From WVZH01 sp034430425 (lineage in GTDB: Bacteria > Chloroflexota > Anaerolineae > Anaerolineales > E44-bin32): a stretch of 64,000 nt of DNA. This document shows positions 8,963 to 17,578 of this stretch, one piece after another. Under the pieces are notes generated by a model. The model saw nothing but the letters and a program-made list of their open reading frames with translations. It did not search any database and was not told where the DNA came from. Numbering within the stretch: position 1 is the stretch's first letter; each line of letters begins with the position of its first letter. Position numbers and translations under genes: made by a program. Location: assembly GCA_034430425.1 (NCBI GenBank), contig DAOUEK010000077.1:1-64000 (forward strand), given 5' to 3'.

Positions 8963-11545
8963 TTATAATGGAAGGGTGAAATGAAAAGTGGAACCTTCGC
9001 CCTCGGAACTCTCAACCCAGATTTTTCCGGCGTGGGCCTCCACAGCGAGACGACAGAAAGCAAGACCAAGCCCCCTGCCCTTCGGCCTTCCTTCTCGGTG
9101 GATGCGTGCATACTTTTCGAAGATGCGTTTCTGATCTGCCGGAGGGATTCCGCCGCCGCTATCCTTTACACTGACGACAATCTGCTTTTTCTCTTGTTTT
9201 GCAGAAATTCGGATGTTCCCGGCTGTACGCGTATATTTAATGGCATTCTCCAACAAGTTCGTTAATACTCTCAAGATCAAATCGAAATCGATATCGGCCT
9301 CAGGTAATTGCGGTTTGATATTAACTTCCAGCGTATGCTCTTTAGCCTCGGCTATTGGTCGGACCTCTTCGACCGCATCTTTGATTAAATCCGAGATCGA
9401 GGTTTTCTGTTTATCAATGACAGCATCCCCCGCTTCGAGACGATCGAGATCGAGCAAGGATTCGATCAACCGCGAGGCGCGCCGACTTGATCGTTGGGCG
9501 ATGGAGAGCACGGATTGAAAAGCCTCGTCTTCGTTCATTATCGACGATGTCTCCAAAACTTCGAGACTCGAAATTATGTTACCGATCGGTGCACGCAAAT
9601 CATGGAATATCATCGAGGTCAGATCAGAACGCAGCTGATCCAACTCAACGCGCTCCGAAACATCCCGCAGAATCCATTGGAATAATGGCTCTTTATCAAT
9701 ATCGATGCGTTTGACATGAATTTCAATGGGTAAAATCCGATCATCGCCCTGCACCGACGGGGTATCTGAGGCAAACGTCGCGCCAGGTTGAAGCTTTGCC
9801 AATTCTGTTTCAACTTGCTCCGCGTTGGGAATGTCCAAATCGAAAACCAATTTTTCCCGAAGTTCTTCCCGCGAGTGGCCGAGGAAACGTTCTGCGTGAC
9901 GGTTTGCATCTTTAATGGAACCTTTCAAATCGGTGATTAACAAGGGATCGATACTGTCCTCAAATAAACTTGCGTAACGCTGCTGGGCGGACTGCGTCTC
10001 TGTGAAAAGCCGGGCGCGAAGAATTGCCGAACCTGCCAGGTACGCTATGCCCATGAGAAGATCGATTTGTTCCTCGCGAAAGAAATCACCTCGAGGATTG
10101 ATCGCTTCCAGCACGCCGATTGTTTTCGACTCAGCCAGAATTGGAGCGGCGGCAATAATACGCGTTGTAAAACCCGTCTGTTTATCGATTTCAGGAAAGA
10201 AGCGTGAATCCTCTCTCACATCTTGAATCACGACCGGTTCATTATTTTCCACCACCCAACCTGCGATCCCCTGGCCGCGTTTCAATCGCAAACCGACCAA
10301 ATGATCAGCCGCCTTTCCTCTCACGAATTTGAACTCCAGCGTGTCTGTGGCTTCGTCGAGTAAGGCGATCGAAGCCGCTTCTGCCTCCAGACTCGACAAG
10401 GTTCGCTGCAGAATTCGTTCAATCACTTCATCGATATTCAAACTTACGGTAACTTCCCGGGCAGTGTGCGCCAAAGCAGAAAGCGCCTGCACCCTGCGTT
10501 GACTCTCTGTGAATAGCTGCGTATTTGCCACCGCGGTTGCTGCCTGTTCCGCAAAAGCTGTGACCAGTTCCACCTCAGCGGGTCCAAATGCGCCGACGGT
10601 GTAGCTATCGACATTGATTACGCCTACAGCGCGATCACGGACAACCAACGGTGCGCCAATCCAACCCCGAATCTGTTCCGATTCAGGATGATCGTCCCAT
10701 CTTACCCAACGCTCGTCCAATTGTACATCGTCCAAACAGAGCGGTTCGATTGATTTCAGGACCGCCCCTGACAAACTGGCTGTCGTAATAGGCACCTTTA
10801 GACCGAGAACTGCATCTTCCTCCACAAACCCGCGGGTAGCAACAATTTTCAAACCATCCCCCTCAACCACAAAGATGCTGGCACTTTCGTAGGTGACAAG
10901 GCGTGCGAGTTGATCGAGAATCTGGGAGAAAACCTGTGCAGGATCGAGTGTCGCGTTGATCGTGCGTGCAATTTCTTGAAGCGTCGCTGCGAAACGCCGT
11001 CGTTCTTGTTCTGCGGCGAAAAGCCGAGCATTCTCAACCGCTATACTGGCCTGGTCGGCTATGGCTTGCAGCAAGGTCAAATCATCCTCGCTGAAATAGC
11101 CTGTCTGGGAATGGACCATGGTTAATACGCCCACCACGCGGTCGCGCACAATCAAGGGGACACTGATCGCCGAGCGGCTTTCTTCATCCGCTTCAGCAGC
11201 GACTTGTTGCAGCCAACGCTTATCATCCAGGGTGCTTGAAACGAAGGCCGGCTCTCGATTCTCGAACACCCAACCGGCTAAACCTCGATCGAAGGGATCT
11301 TCAAGTAGTTCCGTTGAATGATCGATGACTTTTCCGTTGTAGAAGACTGCCCCTTCCGTCAAGTGACCACCTTCATCGAGCACGATGATGCTGCCACTGA
11401 CTGCAGCCACTTTTTCGATCGTTAATTTTAAAATACGCTGCAAAAGTTCATCGAGATCCAGTTCCGATGTTAATTCGCGGCTAATGGAATATAAAAGCTC
11501 GAGAGAGGCTCGTGCTCGCTCTGTTGCAGGTAGTTTTGTTGTCAT
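8963..11545 (-). CDS. soluble hybrid-sensing histidine kinase: GAF-GAF-GAF-PAS-HisKA-HATPase
   Basis: An 860-residue two-component sensor kinase. No membrane segments or signal peptide are seen, so it should act in the cytosol on small ligands, redox state or light. Three GAF domains lie at about 25-180, 190-345 and 355-515, each with the typical GxGIAGWV-like core (for example RGQGIAGWVVENNEPV). A PAS domain follows at about 525-640. The phosphoacceptor is His648 in FHDLRAPIGN. ATP-binding boxes N (NLLENAIKYT), G1 (DSGGGIPPADQ) and G2 (GRGLGLAFCR) are intact. No response regulator is adjacent; the nearest is the lone receiver at 19965. No GAF cysteine of the bilin-binding type is obvious. 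Confidence 0.93.
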   Translation of the reverse strand: MTTKLPATERARASLELLYSISRELTSELDLDELLQRILKLTIEKVAAVSGSIIVLDEGGHLTEGAVFYNGKVIDHSTELLEDPFDRGLAGWVFENREPAFVSSTLDDKRWLQQVAAEADEESRSAISVPLIVRDRVVGVLTMVHSQTGYFSEDDLTLLQAIADQASIAVENARLFAAEQERRRFAATLQEIARTINATLDPAQVFSQILDQLARLVTYESASIFVVEGDGLKIVATRGFVEEDAVLGLKVPITTASLSGAVLKSIEPLCLDDVQLDERWVRWDDHPESEQIRGWIGAPLVVRDRAVGVINVDSYTVGAFGPAEVELVTAFAEQAATAVANTQLFTESQRRVQALSALAHTAREVTVSLNIDEVIERILQRTLSSLEAEAASIALLDEATDTLEFKFVRGKAADHLVGLRLKRGQGIAGWVVENNEPVVIQDVREDSRFFPEIDKQTGFTTRIIAAAPILAESKTIGVLEAINPRGDFFREEQIDLLMGIAYLAGSAILRARLFTETQSAQQRYASLFEDSIDPLLITDLKGSIKDANRHAERFLGHSREELREKLVFDLDIPNAEQVETELAKLQPGATFASDTPSVQGDDRILPIEIHVKRIDIDKEPLFQWILRDVSERVELDQLRSDLTSMIFHDLRAPIGNIISSLEVLETSSIMNEDEAFQSVLSIAQRSSRRASRLIESLLDLDRLEAGDAVIDKQKTSISDLIKDAVEEVRPIAEAKEHTLEVNIKPQLPEADIDFDLILRVLTNLLENAIKYTRTAGNIRISAKQEKKQIVVSVKDSGGGIPPADQKRIFEKYARIHREGRPKGRGLGLAFCRLAVEAHAGKIWVESSEGEGSTFHFTLPL

Positions 11546-11674
11546 TCAGGCCACTTCAACCCTTCGGCAGCGGTTCCGGACATTACCATTCTATACGCAG
11601 TCGATTGCGTTTACACCGTCGAGAAGGATTTGTGTACTTCTGCGAGTATAGCATAGGGATATATGCGGGCAAAT

Positions 11675-11723
11675 AAAAAAACCCCCATTTCTATAGTAAA
11701 TAAGGCACAAGAAACAGGGGGGA
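11675..11723 (-). terminator. rho-independent terminator of the 17270-11853 operon
   Basis: On the minus strand a CCCCC..TTTCT / AGAAA..GGGGG stem with a ~20-base loop is followed directly by seven T. It lies about 130 bases after the stop of the holin-like gene and before the promoter region of the histidine kinase. Confidence 0.75.
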
Positions 11724-11852
11724 AAGGGGGAATCGCAACCATTTTCAGACAATTATTTCGGGCAAATCCTTGAAACCCATCCCGAAATATCTATCCGAAG
11801 TGAATCAGTTCAAAGCTAAAGCAGTCTGCCGAGAGTTGGAGAACAAAGGGCG

Positions 11853-12257
11853 TCATTCCCGTCTGCGCTCACGCTTGCTTTTCAGCTCTTCCCGGAAGAC
11901 GAAGGATAAAATCAGGTTGACGATACCGACGACTAACGCGCCGAGAAACGCAGCCCACACCGAGTCGATGCTGTAGCCAAAACCCGGTGTGAAGGAATTT
12001 CCGATCCACCCTGTGAGCCAGAAGAGGAAGGTATTGATGATGAGTATGAACAACCCCATCGACAGTACGATTAACGAGCAACTCAGCAATTTCAACAACG
12101 GGCTCAACACGTTATGTACCAGGGTGAAGACAAGCGCCATTCCCACGATCGCCAAACCGGTTGTATTCTCGGCATGGATACCTGGAATCCATCCACTACC
12201 TACCGTCACGTAAAGCGCAACTATATTAATAGCCCAGCGCAGTGCAAAACGATTCAT
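11853..12257 (-). CDS. phage-holin-like four-TM membrane protein (DUF360 type)
   Basis: 134 residues with four predicted membrane helices (about 8-24, 35-53, 58-80, 98-121) and a basic C-terminal tail (KSKRERRRE). The spacing and the VHNVLSPLLKLL and INTFLFWLTGWI blocks match the widespread 'phage holin family / 4TMS' chromosomal proteins (PF04020). These occur in many bacteria beside YvlB/PspC-like stress genes and are not from phages. GAGGAG lies six bases before the ATG. Last gene of the SHOCT-motif operon, before a strong terminator. Confidence 0.85.
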   Translation of the reverse strand: MNRFALRWAINIVALYVTVGSGWIPGIHAENTTGLAIVGMALVFTLVHNVLSPLLKLLSCSLIVLSMGLFILIINTFLFWLTGWIGNSFTPGFGYSIDSVWAAFLGALVVGIVNLILSFVFREELKSKRERRRE

Positions 12258-12341
12258 TCTTTTCTCCTCTACTTACAACCCCTCGGGCGCCCCGACTGCG
12301 ATCGCATGTTCCGTATCGCTCGTACGGTGTTATTTGGGGAT

Positions 12342-12713
12342 TCACTCAATAAACAATTCAACGCGCTGCCCATCTTCCTCGTCCACGATATCCACAACCT
12401 TACCCATCAGGCCTTGATTCAAGGCATCGATCATCTCCTCCATGGCAACTTCTTGCTCGATGGAGGGCACGAAGCGCGCTCCCATCCGCAAACCCACATT
12501 GACCAGATCAATCGGCAGATTTACCTTGACGGATTCTTTGCCTGTTCGCAAATCGGTAATCCGAACGCGCAGCCAGCGCGCATCACCGGCCTGGATGGTC
12601 TGCTGCAATTTCTGTTTTACCAACGCAGAAAGCAGGCGCGCGCCTTCATCTGCGGAGATTTTCCCATCTTCAACCATCTTTAAGATTTTCATACGTTCAT
12701 CTTTCGTAGCCAT
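12342..12713 (-). CDS. SHOCT-like N-terminal motif protein, 123 aa
   Basis: A small soluble protein of unknown function. Residues 4-30 form the SHOCT-like helix pair (RMKILKMVEDGKISADEGAR). The remaining ~90 residues, starting LRVRITDLRTGKESVKVNLP, resemble the short YvlB/LiaX-adjacent proteins of bacterial envelope-stress loci. AAGGAG is six bases before the ATG. The first motif is shared with three other proteins of this operon, which suggests they interact or arose from one module. Confidence 0.75.
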   Translation of the reverse strand: MATKDERMKILKMVEDGKISADEGARLLSALVKQKLQQTIQAGDARWLRVRITDLRTGKESVKVNLPIDLVNVGLRMGARFVPSIEQEVAMEEMIDALNQGLMGKVVDIVDEEDGQRVELFIE

Positions 12714-12802
12714 AACTCACTCCTTACATGCATATCAACGGACCCATCAAATTTCCAATTCACGACTATTTTGCACGATTAGCAATTATATTCACCGATA
12801 AC

Positions 12803-13405
12803 TCAACCCATGTTGACTTCGATGTGCTCTCCGCTATCGCTATCCGTGATATCAACATAGATCGGAGGGCCTTGTGCCAGATTGCTTTCCAATTCATCCA
12901 GCGCTAGCAGGATTTCATCGACATCGGTTCGATCGAGATGAGGCACATAGTGACCGAAATTTTTCAATCCCCATGTCGCCATACGGATCGGGATCGGCAA
13001 GCCGATGGTGAACTTGTGCGAGCGGCTTACCTTATTATCGAAAATCCGTATCTGAGCCCAGGGAGACTGCATCGAAGCCACACCCAGGAGGGCAAGCACA
13101 ATCCCAGCCAACAGCAGCGGTCCTGCCAGCAACCACCACCATCCTCCCAATGTTGCCACACCCCAACCGAAGACCAGAAATCCAAATCCGATGGCGAATA
13201 GAATCAACCACCAGGAACGAGTTCGCAGCTGATCTTCCGAAACAGACCAATCCGAATCCCTTTCCACGGGCGGAGTCTGTTCCATAAGCAGGCGCTCCGC
13301 CTCTTCAACATCGATTTGCCCCTGGTCCAGCTTTTGGAGGACATCCATCGCCTTTATCGACTCTCCTTCTGAATCCTTGTTGATCATTTCCTTATCGTTC
13401 GTCAT
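12803..13405 (-). CDS. SHOCT-like motif membrane protein, 200 aa
   Basis: Unknown function. Residues about 18-44 carry the shared motif (VLQKLDQGQIDVEEAERLL). Two adjacent hydrophobic segments at about 64-84 and 88-110 form a membrane hairpin. The C-terminal half (about 120-200) is soluble and repeats the pattern of the 123-aa neighbour, with positively charged RIFDNK..SHKFTIGLPIP and a final DITDSDSGEHIEVNMG. It looks like a membrane-tethered paralogue of the next gene. GAGGAG precedes the ATG, ten bases after the MFS gene. Confidence 0.75.
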   Translation of the reverse strand: MTNDKEMINKDSEGESIKAMDVLQKLDQGQIDVEEAERLLMEQTPPVERDSDWSVSEDQLRTRSWWLILFAIGFGFLVFGWGVATLGGWWWLLAGPLLLAGIVLALLGVASMQSPWAQIRIFDNKVSRSHKFTIGLPIPIRMATWGLKNFGHYVPHLDRTDVDEILLALDELESNLAQGPPIYVDITDSDSGEHIEVNMG

Positions 13406-13415
13406 TGTCTACTCC

Positions 13416-14687
13416 TCAATCTCCAGCAAGCATTTCTTGCGTTTGAACACTGCATCGTGCTTGCTGATTATTCTCTTGAACTGAATGAATATTTTTAGCG
13501 GCCTTCAACATCCACCCCATGGCGATACCTGCGATGAGAACGATGGCACCAGCCAGCACAAACGTCTCCCGCAAACCAACGGCTCCGGCAATCCATCCCG
13601 CCAAGCCCATTGAGATGAGATTCGTCAGCGAGGAGGCCATCTCCATAACCGATCCAGCTCGGCCCATGAGCCCTCGCGGGATACCGCGCTGCAGCATTGT
13701 ACTTAAACTTGCATTGAGGGGCGGCAGTGTAAATCCGACCAGCGGCATCGCCGCCACGATCAAACCCAGCGCCGGAGCCATACCCGCCACTCCGATGCCC
13801 AAACCCAGTCCGATCATCGCCATGACAGCTATTCGCAGGGGTGACAAGCGCCTTCCCAGCGCGCCCATTAAAAGCGCACCGATCAGCATACCAACGCCCT
13901 GTACGGCCTCTATGCCGCCCAAACCAGCGGCTTTGACGTCAAATGCATCGCGAAGGTAGGGAACGAAGAGCACATTCACGGCACCAATCCCCAACATCGC
14001 AACGCCGATACCCAGCGTGATCCCTTGCAGCAAGCGGCTATTGAGTGCGAAGTGAAATCCTTCACGAAAATCCTGCCAGGTCGAATGTGAACTTTCCTGC
14101 GAACTCGCGACTCGCGTAACAACTCCACTGATTCCCAACAAGAGAAACGCGGAAACCAGGAAGCTCGCCGAATCGATCCAGAAGGCTGCCTGGGCACTCC
14201 ACAATCCAATCACCAAACCTGCCAATGCTGGACCGGCGAGTCGGGCAATGGTGTTGCCCAACTGCATGGTGCCATTGGCGGACATGAGTTCATCATCCTC
14301 CACCAACGATGGAATTAATGCTGTACGGGCGGGGTAGAAGAAAACGCCAAATGAGGCCAGCAAGAATGCAGCCGCGATGGCGATGGGTAAATCCGCCGAA
14401 GATTGCAGCAGTAGATACGCCGGCGCAATCAGTGCGCGTGCGAGGTCGGATACAACCATCACCCGCTTTCGGTCCCAACGGTCCACCAGCGTTCCGGCAG
14501 CCAATCCCAGAAGCAATGTTGGCAGCGCATATGCAATCAGGACCAAACTCAACGCTTGCGCAGACTCACCCGGACTATTGGAAAGGTCATCGATGCGAAT
14601 CGCGATTGCCAGGAAGCTGAAGGTATCACCAGCTGCTGAGATGACCTGAGCAAGCCAAAGTAGTTGAAAATTCTTCTTCCTAATCAT
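13416..14687 (-). CDS. MFS efflux transporter
   Basis: 423 residues with about twelve membrane helices. The loop 2-3 motif LVDRWDRKRVMVVSDLARA is the MFS A-motif in the form typical of the MFS_3/EntS and macrolide-efflux branch. Substrate unknown; drug, peptide or siderophore export are all possible. Within the operon it follows the acetyltransferase gene and precedes the SHOCT-motif membrane protein, which supports an efflux or detoxification role for the unit. Confidence 0.88.
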   Translation of the reverse strand: MIRKKNFQLLWLAQVISAAGDTFSFLAIAIRIDDLSNSPGESAQALSLVLIAYALPTLLLGLAAGTLVDRWDRKRVMVVSDLARALIAPAYLLLQSSADLPIAIAAAFLLASFGVFFYPARTALIPSLVEDDELMSANGTMQLGNTIARLAGPALAGLVIGLWSAQAAFWIDSASFLVSAFLLLGISGVVTRVASSQESSHSTWQDFREGFHFALNSRLLQGITLGIGVAMLGIGAVNVLFVPYLRDAFDVKAAGLGGIEAVQGVGMLIGALLMGALGRRLSPLRIAVMAMIGLGLGIGVAGMAPALGLIVAAMPLVGFTLPPLNASLSTMLQRGIPRGLMGRAGSVMEMASSLTNLISMGLAGWIAGAVGLRETFVLAGAIVLIAGIAMGWMLKAAKNIHSVQENNQQARCSVQTQEMLAGD

Positions 14688-14750
14688 TCATTTCCTCTAA
14701 TTTTTTTAAAACCCCTTGCATCCGATTTCAATACCGTTCAGAAAAAGCAT

Positions 14751-15752
14751 TCAAATATCCTTGATCGATGAGCCGTCTCGATTTTTAAGTTCGCATTTCA
14801 TCCAGGTCAAACAGCGCTTTTTCTTGAAACCCAAATCGATCAATTGGTTTTCTGCAACGCCGGATGGATATTCCAATTCGATTCGCCCTCGGCGGATCGG
14901 AAGATCGGCCAACCCACAAACCAGCAAATCGCCTTCAATTTTTCCCTGCGCCTTCGGATCGACCACCAGCAGCATACGCCAGACATCGATTTCCGGGCTC
15001 CAGCGCAGGCTCAGGCTTCCCAGTAATTCGCCGTCCGCTTCCACGACCCAATGCCGATTTCCTCCCATGACGATCGAATCGAATAAACTGACTGCGCGGT
15101 ATATGCTCGTTCCCAACGGATAAGGCCAGATCAATCCTTCCGGGTGAACGCGGCGCGCCAAACTCACTTGCGCCCGCCACTCCTCCCGGGATCGCGGTCT
15201 GGCGAGGCCTTTTGAAACAGCGTGATACCTGCGTTTGTCGAATTGACCGACCCAAGTCGTGCGCGCTGCAATCGCTTCGAAACCAAGATCGGTGTACAGA
15301 TCGTGCGCTCCCGGATTGCCGCTTTCCGTCTGCAGGAGCAGGACGCGACCTTTCTGCTCTTGCACGTAGGCGACACACGACTGGACAAGCTGGCGGGCGA
15401 TTCCCTGGCGCTGGAACTCCGGATGAACAGCAACGTTTACCATAATCCAACGACCCGGATGCCCGCCTACCGGCAACACACTGGCATTGCCAACCAGGCG
15501 TCCTTCAGATTCCCAAACAAAACCATGCGGCCTGGCCGCAGGAGGCAACACGTAAAGACTCAGAAGCCAGCCAAACCAACCCAATTGGCCGATTAACTTC
15601 ATCCAACCCAGCATGCGTTTACTATCCGCTTCCAGGTTGCTGGAGAAGGCGACCTCGATCAACTCGGCCAGGGCGCGCATATCTCGCCTCGGATTCACCG
15701 GACGCAATCCGGTCGGTGAATTTGGAGATCGCCTTAGAATCGTTGCCGTCAC
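14751..15752 (-). CDS. tandem GNAT N-acetyltransferase
   Basis: 333 residues with two GNAT-like halves. The first (about 15-175) has a clear acetyl-CoA site, VNVAVHPEFQRQGIARQLV, with the Q/R-x-x-G-x-A pattern. The second half (about 225-325) keeps the fold pattern (LLGSLSLRW; MLLVVDPKAQGKIEGDLL) but its CoA loop is degenerate. The start is GTG at 15752, overlapping the upstream stop as GTGA. With the MFS pump it could form a resistance pair; the target is unknown. Confidence 0.82.
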   Translation of the reverse strand: MTATILRRSPNSPTGLRPVNPRRDMRALAELIEVAFSSNLEADSKRMLGWMKLIGQLGWFGWLLSLYVLPPAARPHGFVWESEGRLVGNASVLPVGGHPGRWIMVNVAVHPEFQRQGIARQLVQSCVAYVQEQKGRVLLLQTESGNPGAHDLYTDLGFEAIAARTTWVGQFDKRRYHAVSKGLARPRSREEWRAQVSLARRVHPEGLIWPYPLGTSIYRAVSLFDSIVMGGNRHWVVEADGELLGSLSLRWSPEIDVWRMLLVVDPKAQGKIEGDLLVCGLADLPIRRGRIELEYPSGVAENQLIDLGFKKKRCLTWMKCELKNRDGSSIKDI

Positions 15753-16861
15753 GCCTCACCCTCCAGGGCACTTAACAATTTTTCCGCTTCTTCAACATTG
15801 ATTTTGCCTTGCTCGACCATCTGCAAAATCGTCATGCGCTCTTCTTCACTCACCACAACAGGCTTTGCCCCATACTTGCCAAGCGAAACGCGCACGTTTT
15901 TTCCATCAAAAGCGCTATTCAAGATAGCGCGCTTGCGCGCTTTTTCTGCTTTCTCACGAGCTTTGGAAACCGACTTGCGAACACGCTCCCCGATTCGCTC
16001 GGCATCAAATGCAAAAGCCCCTTCCATGATAGCCCCTACACGAGCCTCCATTTCCGCTGCACTCGATTTTGCAGAACTCCTCATATCCGCAGCCCAATCA
16101 TCCGCATAGCGCGTTTCGTACTGCCCAACGCTCAGCCACAAATCAGCTCCGGAGGTGAGTTCCACATCGCCTTGCCCATCTCCAAGTCGAAAGACGACTC
16201 CATCTTCAGCCTCTTCGAATTCTCCCGGCTCCACCAAAATCATCTCGCCACCCACGTTTGCACGCACATTCGCAGAGACGCCTTCCGGTATGTAGCATGA
16301 AAGGTCACCGCCAGTAACGACGCGTGAAACCACATCGGATTGGGGAACCACGGAAACGCTGGCATCGCCGCCAACCGAGGCATCCACGACACCCTTAACA
16401 GACTGGAGGAAAAGGTCGCCCCCAATCGCAGTGCAGCGCACCACCCCCTCCACCTTTTCAATGACTGCATCGCCACCTACCTGCTCAACGTTGAGATCAC
16501 CATCCATCTTTCGGACGGTTAGATCACCGCCCACCCACTGTATGTCCGCCTGACCAATCCGGCGTAATCCCAGATCACCCCCAACGCTCTGAATAACTAC
16601 CGGTTCACACAAACCCGTCAGACGTGCATCCCCGCCGATTCGTTCGATTGTGACAGGGGTGGAAGCAGGCAGGTTGAGCAACACCGCTGATCGTGCGGAA
16701 ATCGAAATGATATCGCCATCCTGCACGACATTCAATTCACCATACTCGGGTGCTTGCGCTTCCAGATTCGATCCTTTCTGTCCGGAAATCCGCAAGTCTC
16801 CCCCAATCGATTCGATTTGTACGCTTGTATTCTCGCCAACATCCAGATTGATTTTTTCCAT
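15749..16861 (-). CDS. DUF4097-type beta-helix protein with C-terminal SHOCT-like motif
   Basis: 370 residues. Residues 1-230 are a regular run of short beta repeats containing IGGD, VGGD and similar steps (IQSVGGDLGLRRIGQADIQWVGGD and so on), the DUF4097/DUF4098 'putative adhesin' pattern found in LiaX/YvlB-like proteins. A helical, basic linker follows at about 265-330. The last ~30 residues carry the SHOCT-like motif (RMTILQMVEQGKINVEEAEK). There is no signal peptide. GAGGA is seven bases before the ATG. The architecture, with the motif at the C-terminus rather than the N-terminus as in YvlB, is notable. Confidence 0.82.
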   Translation of the reverse strand: MEKINLDVGENTSVQIESIGGDLRISGQKGSNLEAQAPEYGELNVVQDGDIISISARSAVLLNLPASTPVTIERIGGDARLTGLCEPVVIQSVGGDLGLRRIGQADIQWVGGDLTVRKMDGDLNVEQVGGDAVIEKVEGVVRCTAIGGDLFLQSVKGVVDASVGGDASVSVVPQSDVVSRVVTGGDLSCYIPEGVSANVRANVGGEMILVEPGEFEEAEDGVVFRLGDGQGDVELTSGADLWLSVGQYETRYADDWAADMRSSAKSSAAEMEARVGAIMEGAFAFDAERIGERVRKSVSKAREKAEKARKRAILNSAFDGKNVRVSLGKYGAKPVVVSEEERMTILQMVEQGKINVEEAEKLLSALEGEA

Positions 16862-16895
16862 CGCACTGTCCTCGATTTCTTGATCTTCAGAATTC

Positions 16896-17270
16896 TCAAC
16901 TGCCTTCTAATAGCCGCATCGCATCCTCGGATGAGATTTGCCCATTCGCCAATTCATCCAAAATGCGATGACGCTCTTCATCACTCAAGTGCTGCGGATC
17001 TGGCCCCACCGGAAATCCCATCGCGCGGATGACCTGCGTCAAGCGGCCACGCAAAGTTGGATAAGATAATCCCAACTCCTCCTCCATTCGGTTGAGTTTC
17101 CCCTCGCAACGAATGAAGGTCTCCACAAAAGACAACTCCTCCGCCGAAAGTCTCCCCAATCGCCCAACGCTGAAATGCCCTTCGATCGTTGTATCGCAGC
17201 TTCGGCAGTGATAACGTGTAATCGAAAGCGCTTCATTGCACACGGGGCATGTGGATAACATTGGGTTCAT
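16896..17270 (-). CDS. DUF2089-type zinc-ribbon/HTH regulator with SHOCT-like tail
   Basis: 124 residues. The N-terminal zinc ribbon has CPVC at 8-11 and CRSC about 15 residues on. A helical DNA-binding-like core follows (LSFVETFIRCEGKLNRMEEELGLSYPTLRGRL), in which LGLSYPTLRGRL looks like the recognition helix. The tail carries the shared motif (RHRILDELANGQISSEDAMR). DUF2089 proteins are thought to be transcriptional regulators but few have been studied. An ATG at 17270 with GGAG eight bases upstream is preferred over an upstream ATG at 17354. First gene of the operon, so it probably controls its own promoter. Confidence 0.8.
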   Translation of the reverse strand: MNPMLSTCPVCNEALSITRYHCRSCDTTIEGHFSVGRLGRLSAEELSFVETFIRCEGKLNRMEEELGLSYPTLRGRLTQVIRAMGFPVGPDPQHLSDEERHRILDELANGQISSEDAMRLLEGS

Positions 17271-17369
17271 GGGTCCATCTCCATAGGATTCTTGTAACAA
17301 CCGTTCGTTTTGCTCCCTTTCATCATCCGAGTTACATTGGATGATGAAAATCACGAAAAACTAAACGAA

Positions 17370-17474
17370 ATATTGATATTTCTTATTCCTTATTCATAAT
17401 TTCTCGGTTTATAACATAAATTTACGGTATATGTCAAGTCATATATTGATATTCTTTATATTTGCATCAATATT
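17370..17474. promoter_or_regulatory. repeated ATATTGATATT operator-like boxes
   Basis: ATATTGATATT occurs identically at 17370-17380 and 17443-17453, both followed by T/C-rich sequence. An inverted half copy, ATCAATATT, is at 17466-17474. The boxes flank the leftward promoter of the DUF2089 operon and sit in the divergent region with the aminotransferase gene. The 73-base spacing equals about seven helical turns. They are candidate sites for the DUF2089 regulator. Confidence 0.5.
17409..17437 (-). promoter_or_regulatory. promoter of the DUF2089/SHOCT operon
   Basis: On the minus strand, TTGACA (17432-17437), a 17-base spacer and TTATAA (17409-17414). The predicted start near 17402 gives a leader of about 130 bases containing one ATATTGATATT box. 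Confidence 0.65.
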
Positions 17475-17538
17475 ATTGAAGTCGCGCTTTAACGTCGGGG
17501 AGAGTTGGCCGAATCTCCTATTTCTCCATGCATCTGTC

Positions 17539-17547
17539 TGATACAAT
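17539..17547 (+). promoter_or_regulatory. extended -10, TGA-TACAAT
   Basis: TGATACAAT lies 31 bases before the ATG of the class V aminotransferase. No good -35 is seen, as at the other extended -10 sites in this window. Confidence 0.45.
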
Positions 17548-17578
17548 CGGTCCCATCTTATGCGAGGGGAAAGAACGG

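Noticed and set aside
11853..12257. Prophage lysis gene
   Set aside because: The 'phage holin family' name is historic; no other phage genes are present and the neighbours are stress-like chromosomal genes.
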